From the NCBI GenBank assembly GCA_015680685.1, contig MNCI01015652.1:70330-134329 (forward strand): a stretch of DNA of 64,000 nucleotides. Reading direction: 5' to 3'. Under the pieces are notes generated by a model, which was not told where the DNA came from, did no database searches, and was given only the letters and a program-made list of their open reading frames with translations. This document shows, piece after piece, positions 50,338 to 61,139 of the stretch; the first letter of the stretch is position 1, and every line of letters starts with the position of its first letter. Position numbers and translations under genes: made by a program. This DNA is from Gnetum montanum. Taxonomy: Eukaryota; Streptophyta; Gnetopsida; Gnetales; Gnetaceae.

Positions 50338-51239
50338 TGATGAGTAGTAGGTATCTCCTATGCCTAATAATATAAGTCATAGGCATTCACCAATGATTCA
50401 GTTGAATTTCATAAACTTATTTACCTAAGTCACCAATACTCCAAAATAGTGAATTGTATAGTTGTAAGTCATTGTCTTCTCAATTCACACATGTTTTGAT
50501 GCATATGTTTAACTGTGGTTAAGGTATAAGATGTTTATTTTTATAATTATTTTTATGATTAAATTTAATATATATTTCTCCTAATTGCTTACTAATGGAA
50601 TGAAGATTTATGATTAAGCTAATTAACTAATTCCTAGATTAACTATCCTAATGTGAAGTAACCCTTCCCATTTTTTGTACACATCTTACACTTATATTAA
50701 TGTTGCTAGGTTATCAAGTGTATACTATTGTGCATAACAAGTATTCAATGCAAGGATTACCAAGCATTAGTACATTATGCTTGAAGTGGTCATTCTCACA
50801 AGTTTATGTATGATGACATTAATTAATTAATTAAGAATAGTAATGTAAAGTATATGTAACGTAAAGTGCTAAAAAGAAATACTGAATTAGTCTAAGTGTT
50901 GCAATGGATATAAGAAATCTCTATTTTATTACTAATCATGCCAATGTAACTAGGTACATAAGAATTTGAATAAAATTTCGTACAATCTCATTTATCCATA
51001 CTATGTGCACTTAGAAGAAAAATATTCTAACTCTTGAAGGAAGAAATTGTAAGAATTCAACCAAGAGTAAGACTGAAAGTGCAATAAATGTGAGGGGTGC
51101 ATGCATATATATAGCAATGATCGCATTAGTATTGATGTAGTTATGTTAATGCATCCTAGCATGCATCGATGGGGATACATCAATAGGGTTGTGTTTATGG
51201 GCATGCATTGATGCAACCTATCTTATTGATGTTTCATCA
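50338..51239 (-). repeat. LTR of the TGATGAG family (902 bp) inside the chromovirus
   Basis: The plus strand starts TGATGAGTAGTAGG at 50,338 and ends GATGTTTCATCA at 51,239. The minus strand immediately before the LTR reads TAGTGGAGGTA, comparable with the CATGGGGGTA before the LTR at 33,036, so it is likely a 3' LTR with its polypurine tract at 51,240-51,250. A TATATATA box lies near 51,105-51,113. The flanks (GTAAG and TACCT) do not match. Confidence 0.75.
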
Positions 51240-51549
51240 TACCTCCACTATTGACTAAAAAATCTTCCTCTAGTGAACAAATTTAGGATCAAGCTTCTTC
51301 CAAAATTTGAAAAAGTATAAAATTCATTGATAGAAAGACTAACTGACTGAATCTAATTAACTTTGACTACGAGATTGTACAATGTTATGAAAATAAGTGT
51401 CCATTGCCATAAAATTGGATACTTAGATAAAAGTTTTAGTAGCTACCTGTAGGATAGTTAGAGGTGATGAATTCTCATATAGTTCTTGGAGATGGAGGCT
51501 TCTATGGCTCCAACGGTCCATCTTGTCCCAATGCTGTTGATGGCTGAGG

Positions 51550-54272
51550 TTAGTTTGCTATTACCATTACAACTATTAGAGATTTGAAAGCATCCAAGAG
51601 TGCTTTCATTTTCTCATTCTTGTTATGTGAATCATAGATAATCCAAGTGGCTTCATTAATATGGGCCAATGTAGGGATGTTCCATGGACATGATATTAAA
51701 GGAAATAATTCCTTCATGTTGAAAACCCATGCTATGAAGGTTTTATGTTTAATGTCGAACATCTTCACGAGGTTATGCAACTCATGGTAGTCATTTATTC
51801 TTCTTGCTAGGTTCTCAACAATAAATCATTGGTTTGCAAATCTGCTCATGAGAACTTTAAGCTTCATGTTGGCTCTTTTCAACTTTTCTTTAGTCTCCTT
51901 GTGGAGCTTGAATTTTCCCTAATAGAGAAGGTAGGAACTGGAAACCTACTTCTCCAACTCTTTTCTTAGCCTTCCCATTGTTAGCATTGTTAAGTTTGCA
52001 TAACGGAGGTTAGTAAGCTCCATGCACTCTATCATCTCCTTAATTTGCAAATTCTTTAGGTGAATTTCAGCTTTTCTATATGTATTTAGTCTATCAAAGA
52101 TGGATTACCATACATCAGCTTATTTTTGGAGTTTGTAGAGGGCCTCATTCATCTTCATCTTTGATAGTCAAATCTCTTTTTTGTTAATCTTCTTAGGTAG
52201 TCCAACCTAGTCTTTGTAATGATTTTTTACTTGTTAAAAATTCAAGGCCTCATTTTCATAGGTGACTACCTAAATTGTAGTCCTTTAGTAAAGAGCATAG
52301 ACTTTCTTCATTAAGAGATTATTGTTTTCTATTATAACCTTCATAGATCCAGGTTTACATTGGGGAGTTGCTCCTGCTTCTCACATATGAATTTGACTAT
52401 TTGATCCTTCTATTACTTAACATTCCATAGGTGATGATTATCTTTGGTAAGGACCATGTTTTCTTTGTAGATATATAATAGGTCCTTATTAGTGTTGTTA
52501 GCCATGGATTCTAACAAAGATGTGTCAAAGATCATCATATCCTTCACATTCTTAGCCTTTTGTTATTTTTGCTAAAGCTATTGGAAAGCTTCATCCCTAG
52601 TAAGTTCTAGCCTAAGAATTACAAGGTTAGAGACACATGCTCATAACTCAACAAATTTAGTGGCCAATCATCTATTTGTTGTGGTGGCCTCTTCAAGTTG
52701 TGCATTGGTAATTAGTAGTTTGCTCCTCATCTTGAGAAACTAGGATTGGTTTCTTGTAATTTCATTTGGGATATCAAAGATCTCTAGAAGTGGTTTCTTG
52801 GGCCAATATTCCTCATGTTGGATAGTGCTCATTCGACCACTTTTTGCTTGTGTAGATACATGGATGTCTGCCATGGTGACAATGATAGGTACAACTAATG
52901 TAGAAGCACTTAGGACTTTAGCAACCTTATTAGCCACCACCTCCACTACTATTTCTTGGTTCTTATATGACATGACTGGGATAGTTGCCCCCTCACCTTC
53001 CTTCAAAATGATGGATTAGGCCATAACATTCCCTAAAATCTTAGGAAATTTTTGTTTGGGAAGGAAGACTATCATCTCCTTGGCACTTGGATTAGGCTTG
53101 GTGGGTGCTCAGTTCTTTTGTACTAAGAAGAGAGGGGTTTTTTCATTGTTTAGCCAACTCATGATCTTATTGACCTTGTTAAGATAAATCATGATTAGAT
53201 AGTAAATGGAGGATTTTCCTCCACCTGTAGAGCCCTAATGTTGCTATAGAAAATACTTCTAAAATATTTTGAGTCTTTTGGTATTCATGAGCACCTTTAT
53301 TGTAGTCTCTAGAACTATAGGTGGTGATTGTGGTTACTTATCTTCCTGTAACTTAGTTGTTGTCTTATCTTTCATCATCTCCTACCAAGATGTGGTAGGA
53401 GCATAACAAACCACATCATTAGAATAGTGAGCTATTCCTTCCCTTTTGTACAATTTGCAAATCAAACATAGAAATAAGAATGTCTTCCTTCCCTTCTCAT
53501 TTTCTTAATCTCTATAAAAATGATTTGGGGAAGGCTAAATAGGAATTTTCTACTTAGAGTAGCACATGCTTGAATAGAGAACAATATCATTATATTGGGC
53601 CTCATCATTATATTTAGGTGATTGGACATAATTTTGAAGTATGCCATTTTTGCCTCGGTGAGTGCACCATACTCTTTACTATCCATCCCATAGCCTTGCT
53701 AAACCCATTTATTTTTTGGCTTCTAGGTTTGCTTGCATTATGATCTCTTTTAAATTTTTCCCAATATTTTTTAAATCAATGGCCTTTATAATGGGCTTAA
53801 TTAGGCAGGAGACAGTGACATCTTTAATCTTCATCACTGCATATCCTTGTTGGTTGTTCCAAAACAAATAGGTCTCCCCTATGAACCATTCTCCATTGTT
53901 GAAGAGAACAAGCTGAATGGAAGACCCCTACAATTATGTTTGAACCTCCTCCAATGCTAACTCTAAGAAGGGCCTAAAATTAAGCTCCTAGAGAATAGAA
54001 CTTTAGACCTATTTAGCCTTGATTTTCTTCAAATAGGCCTTTGGAAGGGTAACCTCTAGGTTAGACCATGGCCTAAAAGCCTCGTCCTAGTTGGATTGGT
54101 CTATTTCTATGATGGGACTCTATTGGATAGATTCCATTTTGGACTCTTCTTGAAGGGGTCCTATGGCATGAGTTGCCTCAACTACTAGCTCTTGGTGTTG
54201 TTATGATTGTTACTATTGTTAGTCCCTTCCTCTTTTGGGTTTCTTTTCCTTGGGCTCATATTTTGGTACCAT
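51550..54272 (-). pseudogene. Long unrecognised ORF of a retroelement, decayed
   Basis: The ATG at 54,270-54,272 (MVPKYEPKEKKPKRGRD, basic start) lies 8 bp after a putative primer site. Its frame can be followed to at least 52,740 (about 510 codons), with interruptions almost only by TAG and TAA. Readable blocks: FNNGEWFIGETYLFWNNQQG, SCLIKPIIKAIDL, KSSIYYLIMIYLNKVNKIMS, an 88-residue open stretch at 52,740-53,006 with QEIVVEVVANKVAKVL and EEYWPKKPLLEIFDIPNE, and a helical, Leu/Lys/Glu-rich part. A stretch at 53,462-53,686 reads better in another frame, and the end (51,550-51,780, WVFNMKELFPLISCPWNIP) is in a third. The total is near 900 codons. No known domain was recognised. Position after LTR and primer site resembles the extra ORF1 of Ogre/Tat elements, which has no known function; this is inference. 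Confidence 0.6.
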
Positions 54273-54279
54273 TTGTTAT

Positions 54280-54294
54280 CACAAACATAACCCA
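54280..54294 (-). promoter_or_regulatory. Putative primer binding site
   Basis: The minus strand reads TGGGTTATGTTTGTG directly after a CTAATCA end. It begins TGG as required, but I could not assign a tRNA. Confidence 0.35.
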
Positions 54295-54840
54295 TGATTA
54301 GCTTTTTTCTTCATAATCCTTAGTTATTTAGATACCTTTCTTGTTATATTGGATTATGTTTAGTTATCAAGGGTTAAAACTTAATCATTTGAATGCTTTC
54401 TTATGATCTTGATTCGATGTATTATTTTAGTATTATTTTATTCCCTAGCTATCTTGGTTTGTTTCTTAGGTTTAATTCTTTATGATAAGTAATTTAATAA
54501 TATTCTAATGAATTAACCTTGGAGAGTTAGAAAAATTTCAAAAAAATATCTTCAAGAAACCAAAGGTTTGTGTCCCCCATGATGTAGAGCTTACCTCTGG
54601 TAGTACAAGGATGAAAAAATAGGTGAAAATGGATAAGACAATTAAGATTTAGGTGTTGGAAAGGTTCTTGAGATCTTAAAAAGGGAAAAATTCTTCTTGA
54701 TCTTTGGAAAAATGATACAAAATGAATTAAGTATCATGCATATATATAGACTTTTTATGCTACATCAATGGGCTAGTTCAACAAGGCTATGTTGACTCAT
54801 TGCACTTCAACAATGCAGTGGTTGATAGTAATATTTTACA
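54295..54840 (-). repeat. Probable 5' LTR (546 bp) of the unknown-ORF element
   Basis: On the minus strand it starts TGTAAAATATTACT at 54,840, has CTATATATATGC about 90 bp further on (54,740-54,751) and ends GCTAATCA at 54,295, next to a TGG-starting primer site. It differs from the TGATGAG family. No second copy is in the window. Confidence 0.45.
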
Positions 54841-56649
54841 TCATAAAAATGGAGTAATTTTCATGATTTTTTAAAGGAAAAAAGAGCCTGATGAAAGCTA
54901 GAAGGACATAGAATGATAGAAACAACATAGAAGAGATTGATTTTGGCTTAAGAGAAGTGATTCAAGTGGAGTTTTAACAAAGTTATGATGTCGAATAGAG
55001 AAAAACTAGATGTTGGAATGGTATCATGATGATTAACAAAATAAGTGATCTTGGATAGAGAATTTAACTAAAATTAGAACAAAGGGATGAAAATGGGTCC
55101 TCCTCAAAGTAGGCATAGACCTTCAATGCCCTTGCATTTGCTCATCACAAGGAGTTGATGGACCCCAAGGATGATCAATGGTCAAGTTAAGTTAAATCCT
55201 ACACTTGGAGATAATTGTTTAGGGGTTATATGATCTAACATTAGAACTAAATAATTTTCTAGTGTTGCAACTAGAAAATTTATCTCTAGAGAAATTGATA
55301 GATCTAATGTAGCAGCCTCAACCTTGAATCCCCAGGGCCTACAAGAAAATGGGATTCAAGATGCCTTGGCTAGTCTGATAGATCAACCAAGGACTTTGGG
55401 AAATGTAAAAAAGAATGATGCAAATGATAAAATAAAATTACAAATCTATAGAATAGAGAAACAAATGTAGATTGCACACAAAAATGAAACTTTAAAAATT
55501 TATTAAAATAATAAAGGAAAAGTTCCAGAAATATGTACAATAAATGCCCATAAGAGCAAATGGGATTCATTGGTGCAAGAGTTCAAAGACATTGAAGCTA
55601 ATGCAATTTGCTTCATGATTTGGGTGCTAAGACACTCATAATACTTTTGAACCTCCTTTATTGCATCCTCAGATATGTAAATTGGGTCACTACTAGGGGG
55701 TGAGAGAAGTGGGGAATTTGGCTACCAAAGTGCTCCATGTTGGGGATTGGGAATTCCAAGAATGTATTTTTGACACCAAAATCCCACAAGTCTTAAGGGG
55801 GTTACAAAGGAGGTTTGTAGGGTTACAATGCTTCCATACTAGGATTCAAGAGAATGGAAGTTGTGGAAACCTACAAGAACTCTTGAGTGGTTGAAAACAC
55901 CCAAGTGTAGAATTGTGAACAAATTGCTAAACATTCCAAAAGTGTAGAACCTATAAATGGTGTTTGAGACTATGTTTTATAGATTTTATGACATGAATGG
56001 GGCTAAAAAATTGTTGTAATTTGGCTGCATAATGGCTGCACATTGGTTGTAATTTGGCTTTAATTTTTTGTCTCACACCAGTGAGATGGATGTACAAATT
56101 TGAGGGGTTACTATAGATAGTAAATGCCTTCTCCATATGGGCATTCCATTTACTATAAATAGTAATGGAGGCACACATCTGTTGGAGATGCATTTTCCAC
56201 ACTAATCCTTTTGCCATACTTTTTAAAGTGGTTAGTCAATGTTGGAGTGCATAGAGTGTTGAAATTTGGATTTTGTGGCTTCCATGCTGGGGGCATGTAA
56301 TTTACAAACTAGGGGAGGGGAAAATTTTCTATGTTGAGGGGAAACCCTCCACTCCTCCACTTTAGGGTTCGGTGAGATTTATACCTTGCAAGTGTTTCTA
56401 GCATATAAAAATGTATACCCCTCATAAAACCCATCAAATTGCCATTTTTGGCATTCCAAAAGGCAATTTTGACCCTCCCAAGCCTAAATTTAGATATTAG
56501 ATGACTTTTTTTCACTTGGGAAATGAGGCTTTGATCACTTATGAGGCATTTTTTGGCCCCAAAAATATGGAATATATGAAACTACCTCTCATGCACTACA
56601 ATCTTCATATTTACAATAAATTTTTACCTTAGGTTTCATGGGGTAAAAT
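54841..56649. other. Spacer, no recognisable gene
   Basis: Short open frames only. GC content is moderate around 55,700-56,400, and phrases such as CCATGCTGGGGGCATG (56,282) resemble the core of the tandem array at the right end of the window, so related repeat DNA may be present. Confidence 0.4.
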
Positions 56650-56743
56650 TTACATGATGAAAATTAGGTATAACATACAGAATTTGGTGGTGTTTNGTTA
56701 CATGATGAAAATTAGGTATAACATACAGAATTTGGTGGTGTTT
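56650..56743. other. Exact 46-bp repeat flanking an N (assembly join)
   Basis: A 46-base sequence starting TTACATGATGAAAATTAGG at 56,650-56,695 is repeated exactly at 56,698-56,743, separated by N and G. This is the pattern of two contig ends whose overlap was not merged. Confidence 0.8.
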
Positions 56744-57002
56744 TAATGGCCCAACTTTGTTGGTGCCTAGAGGATTGACTTGAGAGGCACCGATAAAGAA
56801 TATAGAACACCACTACATAGCATGATGCTACAACACATAAAAACCATATGAGATGATAAAACCAAGCTATCTAGGTTACTAAAATTGCTAGTTTAAGGAC
56901 ATGGTGGGCCATGGTACCAATTTAAGGCCTTGGCAAGCCATGTTGCCAATTTAAGATCATGGAAAACCATTGAAAGCAAGTTCACTTGTTGATGATTGTT
57001 AA

Positions 57003-60000
57003 CTACATGTAGTATGGATTTAGATAGAAATGATTGACTAGATTGGCCAACTCATTTCCATCCATGTCAACTATCCTGAATACACTATTTTCGTAGATTG
57101 TAGTGACAAAAAACGTTCCTTCCCAATTGGCTAAGAATTTGTTTGCATGCTCATGGATGGCTTTGAGAAGCTGGTCATCTTCTTTGATCTTACACATAGT
57201 CAAGTTATGGTGATGTTGCCACTTCTACCTCTCTTGATAGTGTTCAATTTGAGTAAATGCTTGCATTCGTTGCTCCTCCACAAAGTCTAGGGCTACTATC
57301 CATAGCTCTTTATTCTGCTCATCATTGATGAAGTTGGTCAAGGCTACTCAGAGTGATGAAACCTGCAATTCAAGAGGTAAAACAACTTCAGTATCATAAA
57401 CCAAGCTATAAGGGGTCATACTAATTATTGTGTGATAATTTGTTCTGTATGTTCATAGTGCATGGATACGCTACTCATACCATTTACACTTGGCATTTTT
57501 GATCATCTTCTTGAACAAGTTGATGATGGCCTTATTACTTGCTTTTCCTTATCCATTGGCTTGATGGTAACATGGCAACGAGAAAGAATGCTTAATGTAT
57601 AGGTCATGACAAAAATCCTTTATTTTTTGGCTAATAAATTATATTCCATTATCCATAATTATGGTCATGGGTATGCCAAAACAAGCTACAATGTTATCTA
57701 GAATAAATTTACAAACTTTCTCAAATGTAGTCTACCTTAGGGAAATAGCCTTAACCCACTTTGTAAAGTATTCGGTTGTGGTGATGATAAGGTTATGCCC
57801 TATAGAAGACTTAGGTGTTATGGATTCAATGATATCCAAACCCCATCATTGAAATGACCATGTTATTTTGGTAGTATGCAACCTAGTTAGTGGTACATGT
57901 ATAAGATTACTATATTGTTGGCATGTATCACACTACTTGACCTTTTGTAGGTAGTCATTTTCCATATGGGGCCAATAGTAGCCTAATTATCTAATCTTAG
58001 CAGCCATAGCTCTTAGTCCTATATGTCCTCTGCAAACACCCTCATGAACCTCTTGTAGAACTATTCTAACTTTGGTTTTACCTAAGCACTTTAGGAGTAT
58101 GCCATCATAGGGTCATCGACATAATGTGTTATTAACTGAGATGACATATTGCTTCGATTGCTTACATAAAACATCCTTCTGAGTAGTAGTTAGGCCTTGT
58201 GAGCATTCTCCATGCATAGGGTAAAATTTGATATCATCATACCACTTAGAAGGAGCAATATGAATTACAACCAGTATCCTTAGTGTTCTGCATGATGGGT
58301 GTAGAGAAATTCATGGTTAAGGTGGATAACTTACTAAGCACATCTGGCATCACATTTAGGGATAATGTTGTAATTGCATCAGCTATGACATTCTTGTTTC
58401 AAGGTATGTGTTGGATATTAACAATTGTGAATTGTTATAACAGTTTCTTTCCTAGATCATGGTGTTTGGCTTTACATGCATAGACCTCGATTACTTGGTT
58501 AATCACAAGTTGTGAATTACCTTTGACCATTAAGCATATGATTCCTAGGTCATGGGATACCATCATCCCTCTGATCAAACCCTCATACTCTACTATGTTA
58601 TTGATACATGGGAACTCAAAATAATAGGCAAATGGTTAAATCTCATCAAATGGAAATGTTATGATGGAAGTGTCATTAGTCTCATGGGTAGTTGGAGCTC
58701 TATCAAAGTGCATGATTACCTCATAACCCTTGGATACTTGGCTAACTACATTAATATGCTCATCAGGGAACTCATGATCTATGGATAATTGGTCATTGAT
58801 AGGTAAAAGTGTGAGTTGTATCGCTATAGATTGAACTTTCATTGAGGATTGAGAGACATAACAATGGTCAAACTCTATGGTTATGGCTTTCCATCAATCT
58901 ATATGACTATTTTCATAGATGTTGGTTTTTATGGTTTTGAGTATGTTATCCTTGCAAATGATGTTCACTTCACCCTTGAAGAGGTAGTATCTCCACTTCT
59001 TCAAGGAGAAGACTAGTGTTAGAAAATACTTCTCCACTTTAGTGTATCGGGTCTTATGGGTGACTAATGTATGGCTAAGGTAGTATATAGGGACTTCTGC
59101 TCCATCATCACATTTTTGATAGAGTAGAGAAGTAATGGACATGTTAGAGATGCAAGGTAAATGTAGAATGGTTTACCCTCTTATAAAGAATAGACTATCA
59201 ATAGTTGTATAAACTCTTGCTTAAGGTTTTCAAAGGCCTCTTGGCATTGAGTCGTCCACTCATAATGAACCCCTTTCTTAAGTAAGTGTTACATGGGTTG
59301 TAACTTATTTGTAAGCCTAGCAATAAATATATGAATAAACTATAATATGCCTTGTAAGCGTAAAAGCTCCTTAAGATTGGTAGGTGTTGCTAATTTTGAT
59401 ATGGCCTTCACCTTATTAGGATTGACACACATCCTTACTTCAAAGACTATACAACTAAGAATCTTACCAGTCTTGATGTAGAAGATACATTTCTTGGAAT
59501 TGAGCCTAAGCACATACTTTTAGGAATATTTTAAGCATAAGATCTAGGTCATTAATGTGGTCATTGACCACTTTTGACCTAATGGCTATATCATCTAAGT
59601 AATTGTTAAGCAAACCTAGCATGTAATCACTGAAGATATAGGTCATGGCTCGTTGATAGGTTACTCTAGTGTTCTCAAGGCTAAAGAAATCATAGTATAG
59701 CAAAAGGTATCCTATGGGATCATGAAGGTCATGCTAAGTTGGTGCTCTAAGTTGATACTTATTTGATTATATCCTAAGAAGCCATCCATAAAGGACAACA
59801 AGGCATGTTTGATCATAGTATCAATAAGTTGATTAGTACTAGGCAAAGGAAAATCATCCTTGATAGTCACTTTATTTAGGTCTTAAAAATCGATGCAAAT
59901 ATAGATACTCCCATTTTTATTAGGAAATAAAACTATGTTGGACACCCATTCTGCATAGTCAACATCCCTAATGAAACTAGCTTGTTATAGCTTTTGGAAC

Positions 60001-60440
60001 TCATCATGAACTTTCAAGGGCAAATCAAGCCTAATCTTCTACAATTTTTACTTAACTTGTCTAATGCTAGGGTCAAGTATGATGTTGTGCTAGACTAAAT
60101 GTGGATATAAGCCTGGCATATCTTCATATGACCAAGTCAAGACTTTAATGTTACTTTGTATGACCTTGGTGATGTCTTGAGCCTATTCAAGTTTTAATGA
60201 GAAACATAGTTTAAGGGTTTTCTCCTAACCACTATGTGTTATGATAGGGACTTTAATTAGAGAGTCTTTAGTTGTATCAATTACCTCTAGGTTAACGGTT
60301 TTGACTAGGTTCTTAGGCCATTCTAGAGTTTTCTCTATTAACGCGATGTGGTCTACAAGACTCTTAGGCTTAAGATTTAGGTAATTAGGGTCGATACACC
60401 ATTCAACATCACTACAAGGTTCATGTAGATACAAAGGCAA
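57003..60440 (-). pseudogene. Tat-lineage Ty3 pol: RT, RNase H, second RNase H, integrase
   Basis: Order on the minus strand. RT (about 60,000-59,506): AEWVSNIVLFPNKNGSIYIC, IKDDFPLPSTNQLIDTM, SFMDGFLGYNQI, and NNYLDDIAIRSK with an intact YLDD box. RNase H (59,142-58,894): GAEVPIYYLSHTL, TKVEKYFLTLVFSLKKWRYY. A second, archaeal-type RNase H (about 58,620-58,440): INNIVEYEGLIRGMMVSHDL and GNSQLVINQVIEVYACKAKH. Integrase (about 57,990-57,260): WGLDIIE, FGIPMTIIMDNGI, CYHQANG. C-terminal end (57,203-57,003): KFLANWEGTFFV and RIVDMDGNELANLVN. The second RNase H marks the Tat/Ogre/Retand lineage. Damage: stops throughout, the Asp of the second RNase H DSQ motif is Asn, and the third integrase acid is Lys. 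The part 60,225-60,440 lies upstream of RT; no protease or gag was recognised beyond it. Confidence 0.87.
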
Positions 60441-61139
60441 ACTAATTTACTCCCAAGTACTCATACTTTGGTTTTGCATGTCAACCATATGCATATTAAG
60501 TGGCACCTAGGTAAAAGTTAATAAATAATGCTAAAATTCTATAAAATTATGCAAATATATGCTATGCAAACAAGGTCATCCAAGGCTATAAATAGGGTGA
60601 AAACAAGCAAACAATGTGTAATAAGGATGATTTAAAGGTCAAACCAAGGTTAAACTAAGTAAGAAATAAGGCTAAAAATGGTCAACAAAGGCCACAATTT
60701 TTCCAATTTTAGGCCTTAGTGGGCCATGATGCTAGTTTAGAGTCTTGGTAGACTATAATTCCAATCTAAGGCCTTAGTAGGTCATGGTTACATGGTGTCA
60801 AATGGTGGTTAGAGAAGGTCAAACCCTACTATTTGATACTAATCAAAGGCAAAACAAAGGAAAATAAGGCTATAATAAGATAAATAAGGAGAATATAAGG
60901 CTGCATAAAGGCCATAATAAGGTTAACAAGGTTGACAATGCAAAACCAAACTAAAAACAAGTCAAAGCATCATGTAATAAGGTAAAAATCAAGCAAAATA
61001 AGCTACATATGGTGAAATTTGGCTAATATAGGTAAAAAGGGTTAGATTTTTCCATTTTTAGGCCTTAGCAGGCCATGATTTAGGGATAAAAGGCTATTAG
61101 GTGAGTTTGGTCATTAGTTAGGGCTATTTGAGCATGAAA
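60441..61139. other. Spacer between pol and tandem array
   Basis: No domain. A phrase of the type AGGCCTTAGYRGGCCATG recurs at about 60,712, 60,769 and 61,060, and in variant form near 56,920, suggesting short dispersed repeats related to this element. Confidence 0.45.

Noticed and set aside
53211-53234. GSTGGGKS, a match to the P-loop (Walker A) pattern in the unknown ORF
   Set aside because: It follows a stop codon closely, no other ATPase motif is visible, and the short pattern is expected by chance; it is not used as functional evidence.
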